Below, in pieces: positions 8,194 through 15,851 of a stretch of 64,000 nt of DNA. Positions within the stretch are counted from its first letter, which is position 1. Each line of letters begins with the position of its first letter. Made by a program: the position numbers and the translations under genes. Origin of the DNA: Inquilinus sp052113205 (GTDB lineage Bacteria > Pseudomonadota > Alphaproteobacteria > DSM-16000 > Inquilinaceae); the NCBI RefSeq assembly GCF_052113205.1, contig NZ_JBFRCU010000017.1, positions 1-64,000 on the forward strand. Reading direction: 5' to 3'. The notes beneath the pieces are model-generated. The model was not told the origin of the DNA. It saw only the letters and a program-made list of their open reading frames with translations, and made no database searches.

Positions 8194-8609
8194 CGCAGCC
8201 GGACGCTGATCAGCGCCTCACGCGGGCCGACGGTGAAGGACGCATCCTTGAAATCCGGCGGCGCGAAGAAATAGGAAGGGTTGCGCGAGAAGGCGACGCC
8301 TTCCTCCGGCACGCCCAGCAAGGTGCGGTCGATCTCGCGGTTGTTGTTGACGTCCTGGTAGCCCTGCGCCGCGTAGACGCCGGGGACGACGTTCTGAATG
8401 ACCACGGTCGCCTGGGGCACGGCGGCGGGCGCGGTGCCGCTGTAGGGGCAGTCGTCCTTCAGGAACTGAGCCTGCGGGCACAGCGACATCCGGATCGTGC
8501 CCTTGGCTTCCTTGATGTTGGTGACGACNATCTCGACCGTCGCAGCCGATGCCATGGTGGTGCCCAGGGCGAGCCAGGCGAAGGCGAGGAGGGCGGCAGG
8601 GATCTTCAT
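8184..8609 (-). CDS. DUF2141 exported protein
   Basis: The 141-aa protein has a Sec signal peptide (LLAFAWLALGTTMASA) and a single DUF2141 domain, recognisable from VPGVYAAQGYQDVNNNREIDRTLLGVPEEGVAFSRN. It is predicted to be a periplasmic beta-sandwich of unknown function. The start overlaps the end of the transaminase gene by 4 nt, so it is the last gene of the phosphonate operon. One base at 8529 is N, leaving residue 27 undetermined. Why it sits in the phosphonate operon is unknown; binding or carrying of a lipid intermediate is only a guess. Confidence 0.8.
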   Translation of the reverse strand: MKIPAALLAFAWLALGTTMASAATVEXVVTNIKEAKGTIRMSLCPQAQFLKDDCPYSGTAPAAVPQATVVIQNVVPGVYAAQGYQDVNNNREIDRTLLGVPEEGVAFSRNPSYFFAPPDFKDASFTVGPREALISVRLRYF

Positions 8610-9712
8610 CGGCGCATCTCCGACAACGCTTCCTCGATGGCAACGAGCAGAGTCTGGAAATCGTTGCGGTCGAGGGCCCCGATGCAGCCGATGCGGAAGC
8701 TGTCGGCCCGGGTCAGCTTCCCTGGATAGATCAGGAAGCCGCGCGCCGCCAGCGCCTCATAGAAGGGCTCGAAGGCGAAGCGCGGGTCGTCCAGCGGGTG
8801 GAAGGTGGCGATGATCGGCGCCTGCACCGCGGGGTCGAGGAACAGGTGGAAGCCCAGCCGGGCCATGCCGTCGGCCAGCGTGTCGAAATTGTCCTGGTAG
8901 CGGCGCAGCCGGGCGGCGGGGCCGCCTTCGGCCTCCAGCAGGCGCAGCGCCTCGACCAGCGCGGCCACCACCTGGACCGGCGGGGTGAAGCGCCACTGGC
9001 CGTTGCCTTCGAAGCCGCGCCACTGGTCGTGCAGGTCGAGGCTGATCGACGGGCTGTTGCCCTTCGCCGCCACGATCGCCTGCCGCTCGACCAAAGCGAA
9101 GCTGAGGCCGGGCACGCCTTCCAGCCCCTTGTTGCTGGAGGCCAGCACCGCCGCGGCCGGCGTGGCCGAAAGATCGATCGGCAGCGCGCCGAAGCTGCTC
9201 ATCGCATCCAGGATCAGCGCCCGGCCATGCCTGGCGGCAACGGCGGCCACCGCCTCGAACGGGTTCAGGATGCCCGAGGTGGTCTCGCAATGGACCAGCG
9301 CGACATGGGTGATCGAAGAGTCGGCGGCCAGCGCCGCGTCGACCTGCTCCGGCTCCACCGGCCGGTCTTCGGGCCAGCGCAGGGCTTCGACCGACCGGCC
9401 CAGGCGGGTGGCGATCGCGAACATGCGCTCGCCATAGGACCCGTTGGCCAGCACCAGCAGCTTGCCCGACGGCGGCAGCAGGGTGGCGATCGCGGCCTCG
9501 ACGATGAAGGTGCCGCTGCCCTGCAGCGGGATCGCGACGTGGCTGGCTGCGCCCCGGGCGATGCCCAGCAGCCGCTGCCGCAGTTCCGCCGTCAGGGCGA
9601 TGAAGGCGCGGTCGCGCGAGCCCCAGTCGCGCAGCATGGCCCGGCGGGTCTCGATCCGGGTGGTCAGCGGCCCGGGGGTCAGCAGGGCCGGTTCGTCCGC
9701 GGACCAGGTCAT
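8606..9712 (-). CDS. phnW: 2-aminoethylphosphonate-pyruvate transaminase family (PhnW-like)
   Basis: This 368-residue protein is a class V fold-type I PLP aminotransferase. It has the family start LTPGPLTT, the phosphate-binding GSGTFIVEA, LILDAMSSFGA (PLP-binding Asp169), the Schiff-base lysine in ASSNKGLEGVPG (Lys195) and a C-terminal RIGCIG. PhnW interconverts 2-aminoethylphosphonate plus pyruvate with phosphonoacetaldehyde plus alanine. In this operon it follows phosphonopyruvate decarboxylase and PEP mutase, so it should run in the biosynthetic direction and make AEP. It overlaps both neighbours by 4 nt. A serine-pyruvate type transaminase is the nearest alternative, but the context argues for AEP. 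Confidence 0.87.
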   Translation of the reverse strand: MTWSADEPALLTPGPLTTRIETRRAMLRDWGSRDRAFIALTAELRQRLLGIARGAASHVAIPLQGSGTFIVEAAIATLLPPSGKLLVLANGSYGERMFAIATRLGRSVEALRWPEDRPVEPEQVDAALAADSSITHVALVHCETTSGILNPFEAVAAVAARHGRALILDAMSSFGALPIDLSATPAAAVLASSNKGLEGVPGLSFALVERQAIVAAKGNSPSISLDLHDQWRGFEGNGQWRFTPPVQVVAALVEALRLLEAEGGPAARLRRYQDNFDTLADGMARLGFHLFLDPAVQAPIIATFHPLDDPRFAFEPFYEALAARGFLIYPGKLTRADSFRIGCIGALDRNDFQTLLVAIEEALSEMRR

Positions 9713-10707
9713 GATGACGCCTCGGAGGCGCGGGCGCGGCGGCGCCGGGCCAGGTGCCGGCCCTCCATGGCCTGCCAGGCCATCAGCCCGGGCACGCCCA
9801 GCGCGATCTCGCGGATCCGGCGGATCAGCGCCATGGCCACGGCGCTGTGCGGCGGGATGCCCAGCAGGCCGCAGATGACGATGAAGCCGCCCTCCTGCAC
9901 GCCCAGCGCGCCGGGCACCAGCACCCCGGCAATGCGGACGGCCTGGGCCAGGCTCTCGATGATCACCGCGTCGCGCAGGCTGGGCTCAAGGCCGAGCGCC
10001 CACAGCGTCGCCCAGATCTCCAGGCAGCCGAGCAGCCAGGAGACCAGGTGGTGGCCGCCGGAGATCCAGACCCGGCGGGCGTGGTCGCCATACAGCGACA
10101 CGATCGAATCATGCAGGCCGGAGACCTCGCCCAGCGAGTCCCAGCCGAACCTGTCGGCCAGGCGAATCAGGGCGCGTTCCAGCACCTTGAACATGCCGAA
10201 GCGCTGGGCGCCGATGAACAGCACCACCAGCACCAGGCCGACGCTGGCGCCGGCGATGATCCAGGGCGTCATGGCGCCGTCATGGGCGCCGAGCAGCAGC
10301 AGGCCCAGGCCGAAGACGGTGAACACCACCTGGCTGGCCATCTGCGTCGTCAGGTCGACGACGATGGCGGCGCCGGACCGGTTCAGCGGCACGCCGCGCA
10401 TCGCCAGCAGGCGGGCGGTGATCAGCTCGCCGCCGATCTGCGCCACCGGCAGCAGCGAGTTGATCGCCTCGCGGATCCAGCGCAGCCGGATGAAGAAGCT
10501 CAGGGGCGGCACCGGCCGCTCCGGCACCAGCACGCGCCAGCCGAGCGACGAGAACAGGAACTGCGGGAAGTGCAGGGCGATGACGGCCAGGATGCCCCAG
10601 CCGGCGCCGGCCAGCGCGGCCCAGATCTCGGCCGCGCCGGTCAGCCAGACCAGCACGACCGCGACCGCCAGGCCGACGGCGATTCCGATGCAGGCGGGCC
10701 ATTTCAT
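9709..10707 (-). CDS. Flippase-like lysylphosphatidylglycerol-synthase-type membrane protein
   Basis: The 332-residue integral membrane protein has about eight membrane segments. It belongs to the family named for the membrane part of MprF (flippase-like domain). Visible family features are the N-terminal GIAVGLAVAVVLVWLTG helix, SLLPVAQIGGELITARLLAMRGVPL, and the C-terminal ESLAQAVRIAGVLVPGALGVQEGGFIVICGLLG. Such domains translocate lipids in MprF and occur in hopanoid (HpnL) and exopolysaccharide gene sets. It overlaps the genes on both sides by 4 nt within the phosphonate operon. I infer a role in moving the phosphono-headgroup lipid across the inner membrane. HpnL is the main alternative identity, since hopanoid genes lie only about 6 kb away. 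Confidence 0.78.
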   Translation of the reverse strand: MKWPACIGIAVGLAVAVVLVWLTGAAEIWAALAGAGWGILAVIALHFPQFLFSSLGWRVLVPERPVPPLSFFIRLRWIREAINSLLPVAQIGGELITARLLAMRGVPLNRSGAAIVVDLTTQMASQVVFTVFGLGLLLLGAHDGAMTPWIIAGASVGLVLVVLFIGAQRFGMFKVLERALIRLADRFGWDSLGEVSGLHDSIVSLYGDHARRVWISGGHHLVSWLLGCLEIWATLWALGLEPSLRDAVIIESLAQAVRIAGVLVPGALGVQEGGFIVICGLLGIPPHSAVAMALIRRIREIALGVPGLMAWQAMEGRHLARRRRARASEASS

Positions 10708-11876
10708 GATGCGGAACCGGCACCCGTTGCCGCCGGGCGCAGGCCGGCGAGGAAATCTTTGAACCGGCGGGCGACATCGGCCGGGGCGACGGTCGGCCGC
10801 CCCAGCTTGTCCATCGACCCGGGCGCGATGCGGACATGGATCAGGGCGGGCCGCGGCGCCTCGGACGCGGCGCGGAACGCGGCCTCGAAGCCGTCCAGGC
10901 TGGCGCAGGAGGCGGCGAACTGATAGCCGCAGGCCAGCGCCACTGCGGCGAAGTCGACGGAGGCGGAGACCGTCGCCTGGCCGCCGGTCGAATCATGCAC
11001 ACCGTTGTCGAGCAGGATGTGGATCAGGTTGCCGGGCGCCTGGGCGCCGATGGTGGCGAAGGTGCCCAGCTTCATCAGCGCGGCGCCGTCGCCGTCCAGC
11101 ACCACGACCAGCGCCGGGGTGTTCAGCGCTACGCCCAGGGCCATGCCGGAGGCGCCGCCCATCGACCCGACCTGATAGATGTGCTGGGGCCGGTCGGCCA
11201 GGGTGAACAGCTCGCGCCCGGCCTTGCCGGTGGTGGCGACCACGGCGGTACGGTCGTCGGTCAGGGCCAGGAAGCGCTCCAGCACCGCGGCCCGGGTCGG
11301 GCGCGGCCCGGCTTCCGGCCAGTCGGCGCGGCGGCCGGGGCGGGGCAGGGAGGGCGGCGCCGCCTGCAGGTCCTCGTCGCGAACATCGCCCTTCTTCATA
11401 ACGAAGGCATAGGGCAGCCCGGTCTCGTCCATCCGGGCGGCGGCCTGGTCCAGCGACGGGCCCAGCGCCTCGGCCGCGGCCGGGAACGGAGCCTGCGGCA
11501 CCTCGATCAGCGCCAGCAGGTCCTGGGTGATGCGGCCCATCACCTCGTGCTGCGGCTCATCCGGCTGGCCGGGCTGGCCGCGCCAGGTGGTGACGAACAG
11601 CGTCGGGATGCGGAACGGCGCGTTCAGCGAGGTCAGCGGGTTGACCGCGTTGCCCAGGCCGGAGTTCTGGCACATGACGACCGTCTTGCGCCCGGCCAAC
11701 CAGGCCCCGGCGGCGATCGCCACCGCCTCGCCCTCGCTGGCGGCGCCGACATAGGTCAGGGCCTTGCTCGACAGCACGCCGTTGATCAGCGGGGTCAGGA
11801 AGCTGCACGGGACCCCGGTGTAGAAGTCGTGGCCGCGCGCCTTCGCCGCTGCGATGAACTCGTCTGCGGTGATCAT
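10704..11876 (-). CDS. ppd: Phosphonopyruvate decarboxylase
   Basis: The start is set at the ATG at 11876 (MITADEFIAAAKARGHDFYTGVPCSFL), which fits family N-termini; an upstream codon would add 15 residues. The 390-aa thiamine-diphosphate enzyme has the Ppd N-terminal GVPCSFLTPLIN, an EGEAVAIAAGAWLAG stretch with the catalytic-type Glu, and VMCQNSGLGNAVNPLTS. The cofactor motif VVLDGDGAALMKLG ends at LLDNGVHDSTGGQ. It decarboxylates phosphonopyruvate to phosphonoacetaldehyde, pulling the unfavourable PEP mutase reaction forward. It follows the PEP mutase fusion gene by 78 nt on the same strand. Sulfopyruvate decarboxylase is related but usually split in two subunits. Confidence 0.92.
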   Translation of the reverse strand: MITADEFIAAAKARGHDFYTGVPCSFLTPLINGVLSSKALTYVGAASEGEAVAIAAGAWLAGRKTVVMCQNSGLGNAVNPLTSLNAPFRIPTLFVTTWRGQPGQPDEPQHEVMGRITQDLLALIEVPQAPFPAAAEALGPSLDQAAARMDETGLPYAFVMKKGDVRDEDLQAAPPSLPRPGRRADWPEAGPRPTRAAVLERFLALTDDRTAVVATTGKAGRELFTLADRPQHIYQVGSMGGASGMALGVALNTPALVVVLDGDGAALMKLGTFATIGAQAPGNLIHILLDNGVHDSTGGQATVSASVDFAAVALACGYQFAASCASLDGFEAAFRAASEAPRPALIHVRIAPGSMDKLGRPTVAPADVARRFKDFLAGLRPAATGAGSAS

Positions 11877-11954
11877 GCCGGTTCTTCTAGAGCGCGATCG
11901 GCCTGGAGGGAAGCGGCGCACGGACGCATGGCAGGGTCGCGCGCCGCTTCTCCG

Positions 11955-13649
11955 TTACGTAAAATTGCGCGCGTCGGCCAGATCGCTCAGCGTGTCGACA
12001 TCCAGCCAATGGGCGGTGAAGTACTGCACCACCACCGGATGGCGCGCCGCCAGGCGGGTCAGCAGCAGCGGCAGGTCGGCCGTCTCCAGCAGCCCTTCGG
12101 CCTCGATCCGGTCGATCTCCTCGCGCAGCCATACCGAGCCCTGGGGGCTGAACCGGGCCAGGCCGATCCATTCGCCGCTGACCTCGCCGGTCGGGATCGA
12201 CTCGGACATCGCCTTCAGATGCACCGGCGTGTCGTCCAGGTAGCTGCCGGAATAGGGCCGGTCGGCGGCGACCAGATCGCGCAGCGTCTTCTTCGCCTGC
12301 TTGACCGACAGGCTCATGGCGTCGACCGCCAGGACGATATCGCCCTCGCTCGACATCAGCCCGTCCAGGATATAGCGGCGGAACAGCACGTCGCCGTAAG
12401 CCACCACCGTCTCGCCCTCCAGCGCCTTGCGCGCCTGGGCCAAGGAGTAGACCTCGCCGGTCTCATCGTAGCGGTCGTTGTCGACCGTCTTGATGCCCGG
12501 CACCACCACCGCTTCCTTGCGATAGCCGCGGACCACGGTGACGTCCTTCAGGCCGCTGCCGCCCAGGGTTGAGACCAGGCGCTGCAGCAGCGACTGACCG
12601 CGCACGTCGATCATGCATTTCGGCTGGTCGCGGGTCAGCTCGTCGCCCAAATCCCCGCGCGACGCCGCCAGCACCACGGCCTTCGGCGCCGCCTTGCCCG
12701 GCAGGTAGCGCCGCTCCGCCGCCTCCAGCTCGGCATTGCCGACCAGGGCGAAGATGTCGCGGACGCTGGCGACGCGGCCCTCGACCTCGCGCAGCGACTG
12801 GTCCTCGAAGATCTGCTTGGCGGTCTCGCGCATCGCGGTGATCGAGGAGCGCAGCAGATGGTTGGCCCAGATCACCGTCGAGATGCCGGCCTGGCGGAAC
12901 AGGTCGGTCGAGGTGGCGTAGTACATGGTCGGCACGATCACCACCGGCGACCGGTTGGCCCAGCGCTCGGTGAACTCGAAGATCTCGTTCGCGGTCGACT
13001 TCTTGGAATGGATCAGCACCGCGTCGGCGCCGGCGGCGTGATAGGCCTCGGCCCGGCGTAGCGCTTCCTCCATGCCGCGACCGGAGATCAGCGCCTCGAT
13101 CCGGGCCACCAGCACGAAATCGTCGTCGATCTGGCTGTCCTTGCCGGCCTTGATGCGGCCGCAGAATTCCTCGATATCGGCCAGCGGCTGGGCCTCGCCG
13201 ATGAAGGAATTGGTCTTCGGGAACAGCTTGTCCTCGATGCAGACCCCGGCGATCCGCCGCTCACCCAGCTTGCGCACCAGGCGGCGGACATTGTTGAAGT
13301 TGCCGTAGCCGGTGTCGCCGTCGACCAGGATCGGCAGCGTGGTCGCGTCGGCCATGTATTCCAGCACGTCCAGCACCTGGGTCCAGGACGCCTCGTTGCT
13401 GTCGCGCAGGCCCAGGCTGGCGGAGTTGGTCAGGCCCGACGCCCAGATGCCGCGAAAGCCGGCTTCCTCGACGATCTTGGCAGACAGGCCGTTATGCGCT
13501 TCCATCAGGAAGGAGAGGGTGGGAGAGAATATCTCCTCGCGCAGCGCCGCGAACACGGTCTTCGGGCGGTCGGCCTTGGCCGACGAACCGCTGCCGGACT
13601 GGCCCGCCGCGGCGGTGTCTTCCAAGGCCTTCATCGCTTCTTCACTCAT
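11955..13649 (-). CDS. pepM: PEP mutase fused to a nucleotidyltransferase (PepM-PntC type)
   Basis: The start is taken at 13649 (MSEEAMKALED), giving 564 aa; 50 more upstream codons are open but unlike the family. Residues about 25-310 form a phosphoenolpyruvate mutase with the diagnostic EDKLFPKTNS motif (residues 139-148), LVDGDTGYGNF and VLIHSKKST. It converts PEP to phosphonopyruvate, making the C-P bond. Residues about 323-560 form a sugar-nucleotidyltransferase-like domain (KAVVLAAS, PKCMIDVRG, VAYGDVLFRRYIL, VLAVDAMSL). Such PepM fusions to PntC-type cytidylyltransferases are known to activate AEP as CMP-AEP. The glycine-rich loop (LAASRGDLGDELTRDQPK) departs from the common LAAGxGxRL, so the activity of this domain should be treated as likely, not proven. 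The gene is divergent from the nucleotidyltransferase at 13762. Confidence 0.92.
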   Translation of the reverse strand: MSEEAMKALEDTAAAGQSGSGSSAKADRPKTVFAALREEIFSPTLSFLMEAHNGLSAKIVEEAGFRGIWASGLTNSASLGLRDSNEASWTQVLDVLEYMADATTLPILVDGDTGYGNFNNVRRLVRKLGERRIAGVCIEDKLFPKTNSFIGEAQPLADIEEFCGRIKAGKDSQIDDDFVLVARIEALISGRGMEEALRRAEAYHAAGADAVLIHSKKSTANEIFEFTERWANRSPVVIVPTMYYATSTDLFRQAGISTVIWANHLLRSSITAMRETAKQIFEDQSLREVEGRVASVRDIFALVGNAELEAAERRYLPGKAAPKAVVLAASRGDLGDELTRDQPKCMIDVRGQSLLQRLVSTLGGSGLKDVTVVRGYRKEAVVVPGIKTVDNDRYDETGEVYSLAQARKALEGETVVAYGDVLFRRYILDGLMSSEGDIVLAVDAMSLSVKQAKKTLRDLVAADRPYSGSYLDDTPVHLKAMSESIPTGEVSGEWIGLARFSPQGSVWLREEIDRIEAEGLLETADLPLLLTRLAARHPVVVQYFTAHWLDVDTLSDLADARNFT

Positions 13650-13653
13650 GAAA

Positions 13654-13665
13654 CCGGATATCCGG
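13654..13665. promoter_or_regulatory. 12-bp perfect palindrome between divergent phosphonate genes
   Basis: CCGGATATCCGG is a perfect palindrome inside the 112-nt gap between the pepM fusion (minus strand, start 13649) and the nucleotidyltransferase (plus strand, start about 13762). It ends 5 nt before the pepM start codon on that strand. A regulator site is possible, but a palindrome of this size can also arise by chance in GC-rich DNA. Confidence 0.3.
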
Positions 13666-13761
13666 GTTGCGGAATCTCGGCCGCCCGACTGCTTGCCGGG
13701 CCGGCAATTCGGCCTGTATCTTCGTTCGACTTCAGAAAAATGCAACCGGAGCATCACGGTC

Positions 13762-14520
13762 TTGTCATTCTCCGATAGGCGGGCGGCCACCGCGATCATC
13801 CTCGCGGCCGGCGTCGGCCGGCGCCTGGGAACGGCCGCCGGCGGCCCGAAGATCCTGCTCCGGTTCGGCGAAAAGTCGCTGCTGGAACGGCATATTGCCG
13901 CGCTTCATGCGAACGGCGTCGAGGACATCTGGATCACCATCGGCCATGAGGGCGACTCGATCCGGCGCGAGGTCGACCGGCTCGGCCTCGGCGACCGCAT
14001 CGGCTTCATCGAGAATCCGCGCTACCGCGAGGGCAGCCTGGTCTCGCTCTGGGTCCAGCGGGACCAACTCGCGGCCGGCGTCCCAGTGCTGCTGATGGAC
14101 GGCGACGTGCTGTATCCCGACCCGATGATCGGCCGCCTGCTGGATGCGGCACCGGAGAATGTGCTGCTGGTCGACCGCGAGATCGAGCCGGGCGACGAGC
14201 CGGTGAAGATCTGCTTCCGCGGCGATACCATCGTCGATTTCCGCAAGCAGCCCGAGCACGCGCATGACTGGCACGGCGAGTCGGTCGGCTTCTTCCGCTT
14301 CTCTCCGGACATGGCGTGTGCGCTCGGCGACCGCACCGACTGGTATGTCCGCGAGGGCATCACCACTGTTGAGTACGAGGAAGCGATCCGCGACCTGATC
14401 CTTGCGCAGCCGCACCGGTTCGGCGTGGCGGACATCAGCGACCTGCCCTGGACCGAGATCGATTTCGACGTGGATGTGGCCCGCGCGCAGCGGGAGATCC
14501 TGCCGCAGCTGGAGCGTTGA
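13762..14520 (+). CDS. Second sugar-phosphate/phosphonate nucleotidyltransferase
   Basis: The most plausible start is the TTG at 13762 (GGAG lies 10 nt upstream); no ATG or GTG lies near the family N-terminus. The 252-aa product begins with the canonical ATAIILAAGVGRRLG loop, followed by GGPKILLRFGEKSLLERHI, LLMDGDVLYPDPM (metal-binding Asp) and GESVGFFRFS. This is the LicC/GlmU-like nucleotidyltransferase fold that joins NTP to a phosphorylated small molecule. It is separate from the domain fused to PepM, so the cluster encodes two activating enzymes. It may activate AEP or hydroxy-AEP, while the fused domain serves another partner, or the reverse. The following dioxygenase gene begins 2 nt after its stop. 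Confidence 0.8.
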   Translation: MSFSDRRAATAIILAAGVGRRLGTAAGGPKILLRFGEKSLLERHIAALHANGVEDIWITIGHEGDSIRREVDRLGLGDRIGFIENPRYREGSLVSLWVQRDQLAAGVPVLLMDGDVLYPDPMIGRLLDAAPENVLLVDREIEPGDEPVKICFRGDTIVDFRKQPEHAHDWHGESVGFFRFSPDMACALGDRTDWYVREGITTVEYEEAIRDLILAQPHRFGVADISDLPWTEIDFDVDVARAQREILPQLER

Positions 14521-14522
14521 GA

Positions 14523-15302
14523 ATGCCCGATACCGTGATTCCGGCCGGCCCGCTTTCGGCGGAGGACCTGACCGCCTACGCGCGCACCGGCTGGGTTGCC
14601 GCCCGCGGCTTCTTCGACGCCGCCGAGACCGCGGCGATCACGCGCTGGACCGAGGAGCTCAGCGCCATGCCCGAGGAGCCGGGCAAGCACATGGTCTATT
14701 ACGAGCCCAGCCTGCTCGACCCGTCCAAGCGGGTGGTCCAGCGGATCGAGAATTTCTGCCCCTATCATCCGCAGTTTGACGGCTTGGTCCGGAGCGGCCG
14801 GCTGTTCCAGGCGGTGGAGCAGCTGCTCGAAGGCCCCTCCTGCCTGTACAAGGAGAAGATCAACTTCAAGATGGCGGGCGGCGCCGGCTTCGAGCCGCAC
14901 CAGGACCAGCAGGCCGGCTGGTCACGCTACGCGCCCATCTTCCTGACCGTGATGGTCTCGGTCGACCGCGCCACGGTCGAGAATGGCTGCCTCGAAATGG
15001 CCGACATGCCGCGCCTGGCCGGGCTGATCGGCGAGGAGTGGAAGCCGCTGACCGACGAGCAGATGGCCAGCTTCAAGCTGATGCCGGTGCCGACCGAGCC
15101 GGGAGACGTGCTGTTCTTCGACAGCTATGCCCCGCATGCGTCGAAGCCGAACCTGACCGACAAGGCCCGGCGGATCCTCTACCTGACCTACAACCGCCTG
15201 GCCGATGGCGACCACCGCGAGCGCTACTTCGCCGAGAAGCGCGCCAACTTCCCGCCCGACATCGAGCGCGAGGCAGGCAAGGAGTACAAGTTCCGGGTGT
15301 GA
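14523..15302 (+). CDS. PhyH-type Fe(II)/2-oxoglutarate dioxygenase (PhnY*-like, putative AEP hydroxylase)
   Basis: I choose the ATG at 14523, with GGAG 8 nt upstream; a TTG at 14517 overlaps the previous gene. The 259-aa protein has the phytanoyl-CoA dioxygenase fold with the iron triad H126-x-D128 (GFEPHQDQQAGW) and distal His205 (SYAPHASKPN). A 2-oxoglutarate-binding Arg follows in KARRILYLTYN. PhnY* enzymes of this family hydroxylate 2-aminoethylphosphonate at C1. Placement right after a nucleotidyltransferase and beside a full AEP biosynthetic operon suggests that it makes 1-hydroxy-2-AEP, a headgroup known from some bacterial phosphonolipids. Action in AEP breakdown is the alternative, but no PhnZ-like gene is next to it. 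Confidence 0.8.
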   Translation: MPDTVIPAGPLSAEDLTAYARTGWVAARGFFDAAETAAITRWTEELSAMPEEPGKHMVYYEPSLLDPSKRVVQRIENFCPYHPQFDGLVRSGRLFQAVEQLLEGPSCLYKEKINFKMAGGAGFEPHQDQQAGWSRYAPIFLTVMVSVDRATVENGCLEMADMPRLAGLIGEEWKPLTDEQMASFKLMPVPTEPGDVLFFDSYAPHASKPNLTDKARRILYLTYNRLADGDHRERYFAEKRANFPPDIEREAGKEYKFRV

Positions 15303-15335
15303 GGCCGCCCGCAGCCGGTTGCCGCTCCCCCTTCC

Positions 15336-15424
15336 TGTCATCGCCGGGCTTGACCCGGCGATCCAGGGGCCACCCGGAGTGGCATCGACATCTCTGGATA
15401 CCCCGGTCAGGACCGGGCATGACA
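15336..15424. repeat. Interspersed intergenic repeat with TGTCAT...ATGACA ends
   Basis: The 89-nt element starts TGTCAT and ends ATGACA. Its left part contains TCGCCGGG-cttga-CCCGGCGA and its right part contains CCCCGGTCAGGACCGGGCAT. Elements of this form are common between genes in Rhizobiales and Rhodospirillales. It lies between the dioxygenase stop and the MazG-like start and could form a hairpin in the transcript. Confidence 0.7.
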
Positions 15425-15437
15425 ATGAGGGGGCCCC

Positions 15438-15740
15438 ATGCTCGACCGCCTGAAGGATCAGTTCGAGGACGCGTCCCACCGCTACTCCGAGGCCAACGGG
15501 CTGCGGCGCGATCCCGACTGGTTCTTGCTCAAGCTGCAGGAGGAGCTGGGCGAGCTGACCCAGGTCTCGAACAAGCTGACCGGCCGCGGCCGGACGCATG
15601 GCTGGTCGGAGGCGGAGCTACGGCAGGCCCTGGCCGACGAGACCGCGGACATGCTTGGCCATGTCCTGCTGTTCGCACGGGCGAACGGGATCGACCTGGC
15701 CGCGGCGGTGGAGCGGAAATGGCGGTTCCGGCCGGAATGA
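15438..15740 (+). CDS. MazG-like nucleotide pyrophosphohydrolase
   Basis: The 100-aa all-helical protein matches the MazG/all-alpha NTP pyrophosphohydrolase group. It has WFLLKLQEELGELTQ (the EExxE-type metal site on helix 2) and ALADETADMLGHVLLFA (the ExxD-type site on helix 3). These enzymes hydrolyse NTPs to NMP plus pyrophosphate. A GAGGGGG ribosome site lies just upstream of the ATG. It follows the phosphonate genes after a repeat element. A house-cleaning role for abnormal nucleotides is the usual assumption; its substrate is unknown. Confidence 0.82.
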   Translation: MLDRLKDQFEDASHRYSEANGLRRDPDWFLLKLQEELGELTQVSNKLTGRGRTHGWSEAELRQALADETADMLGHVLLFARANGIDLAAAVERKWRFRPE

Positions 15741-15851
15741 GCGGGCGAGAAGTGCCGTGCATGGGACAGTCTGTTTCCCATCAGAGACGTTGATCGGCCG
15801 TCCCCGGTGGCCATCTCTGCGGTGACCTCACTGCGTGACCCAGAGATCATC

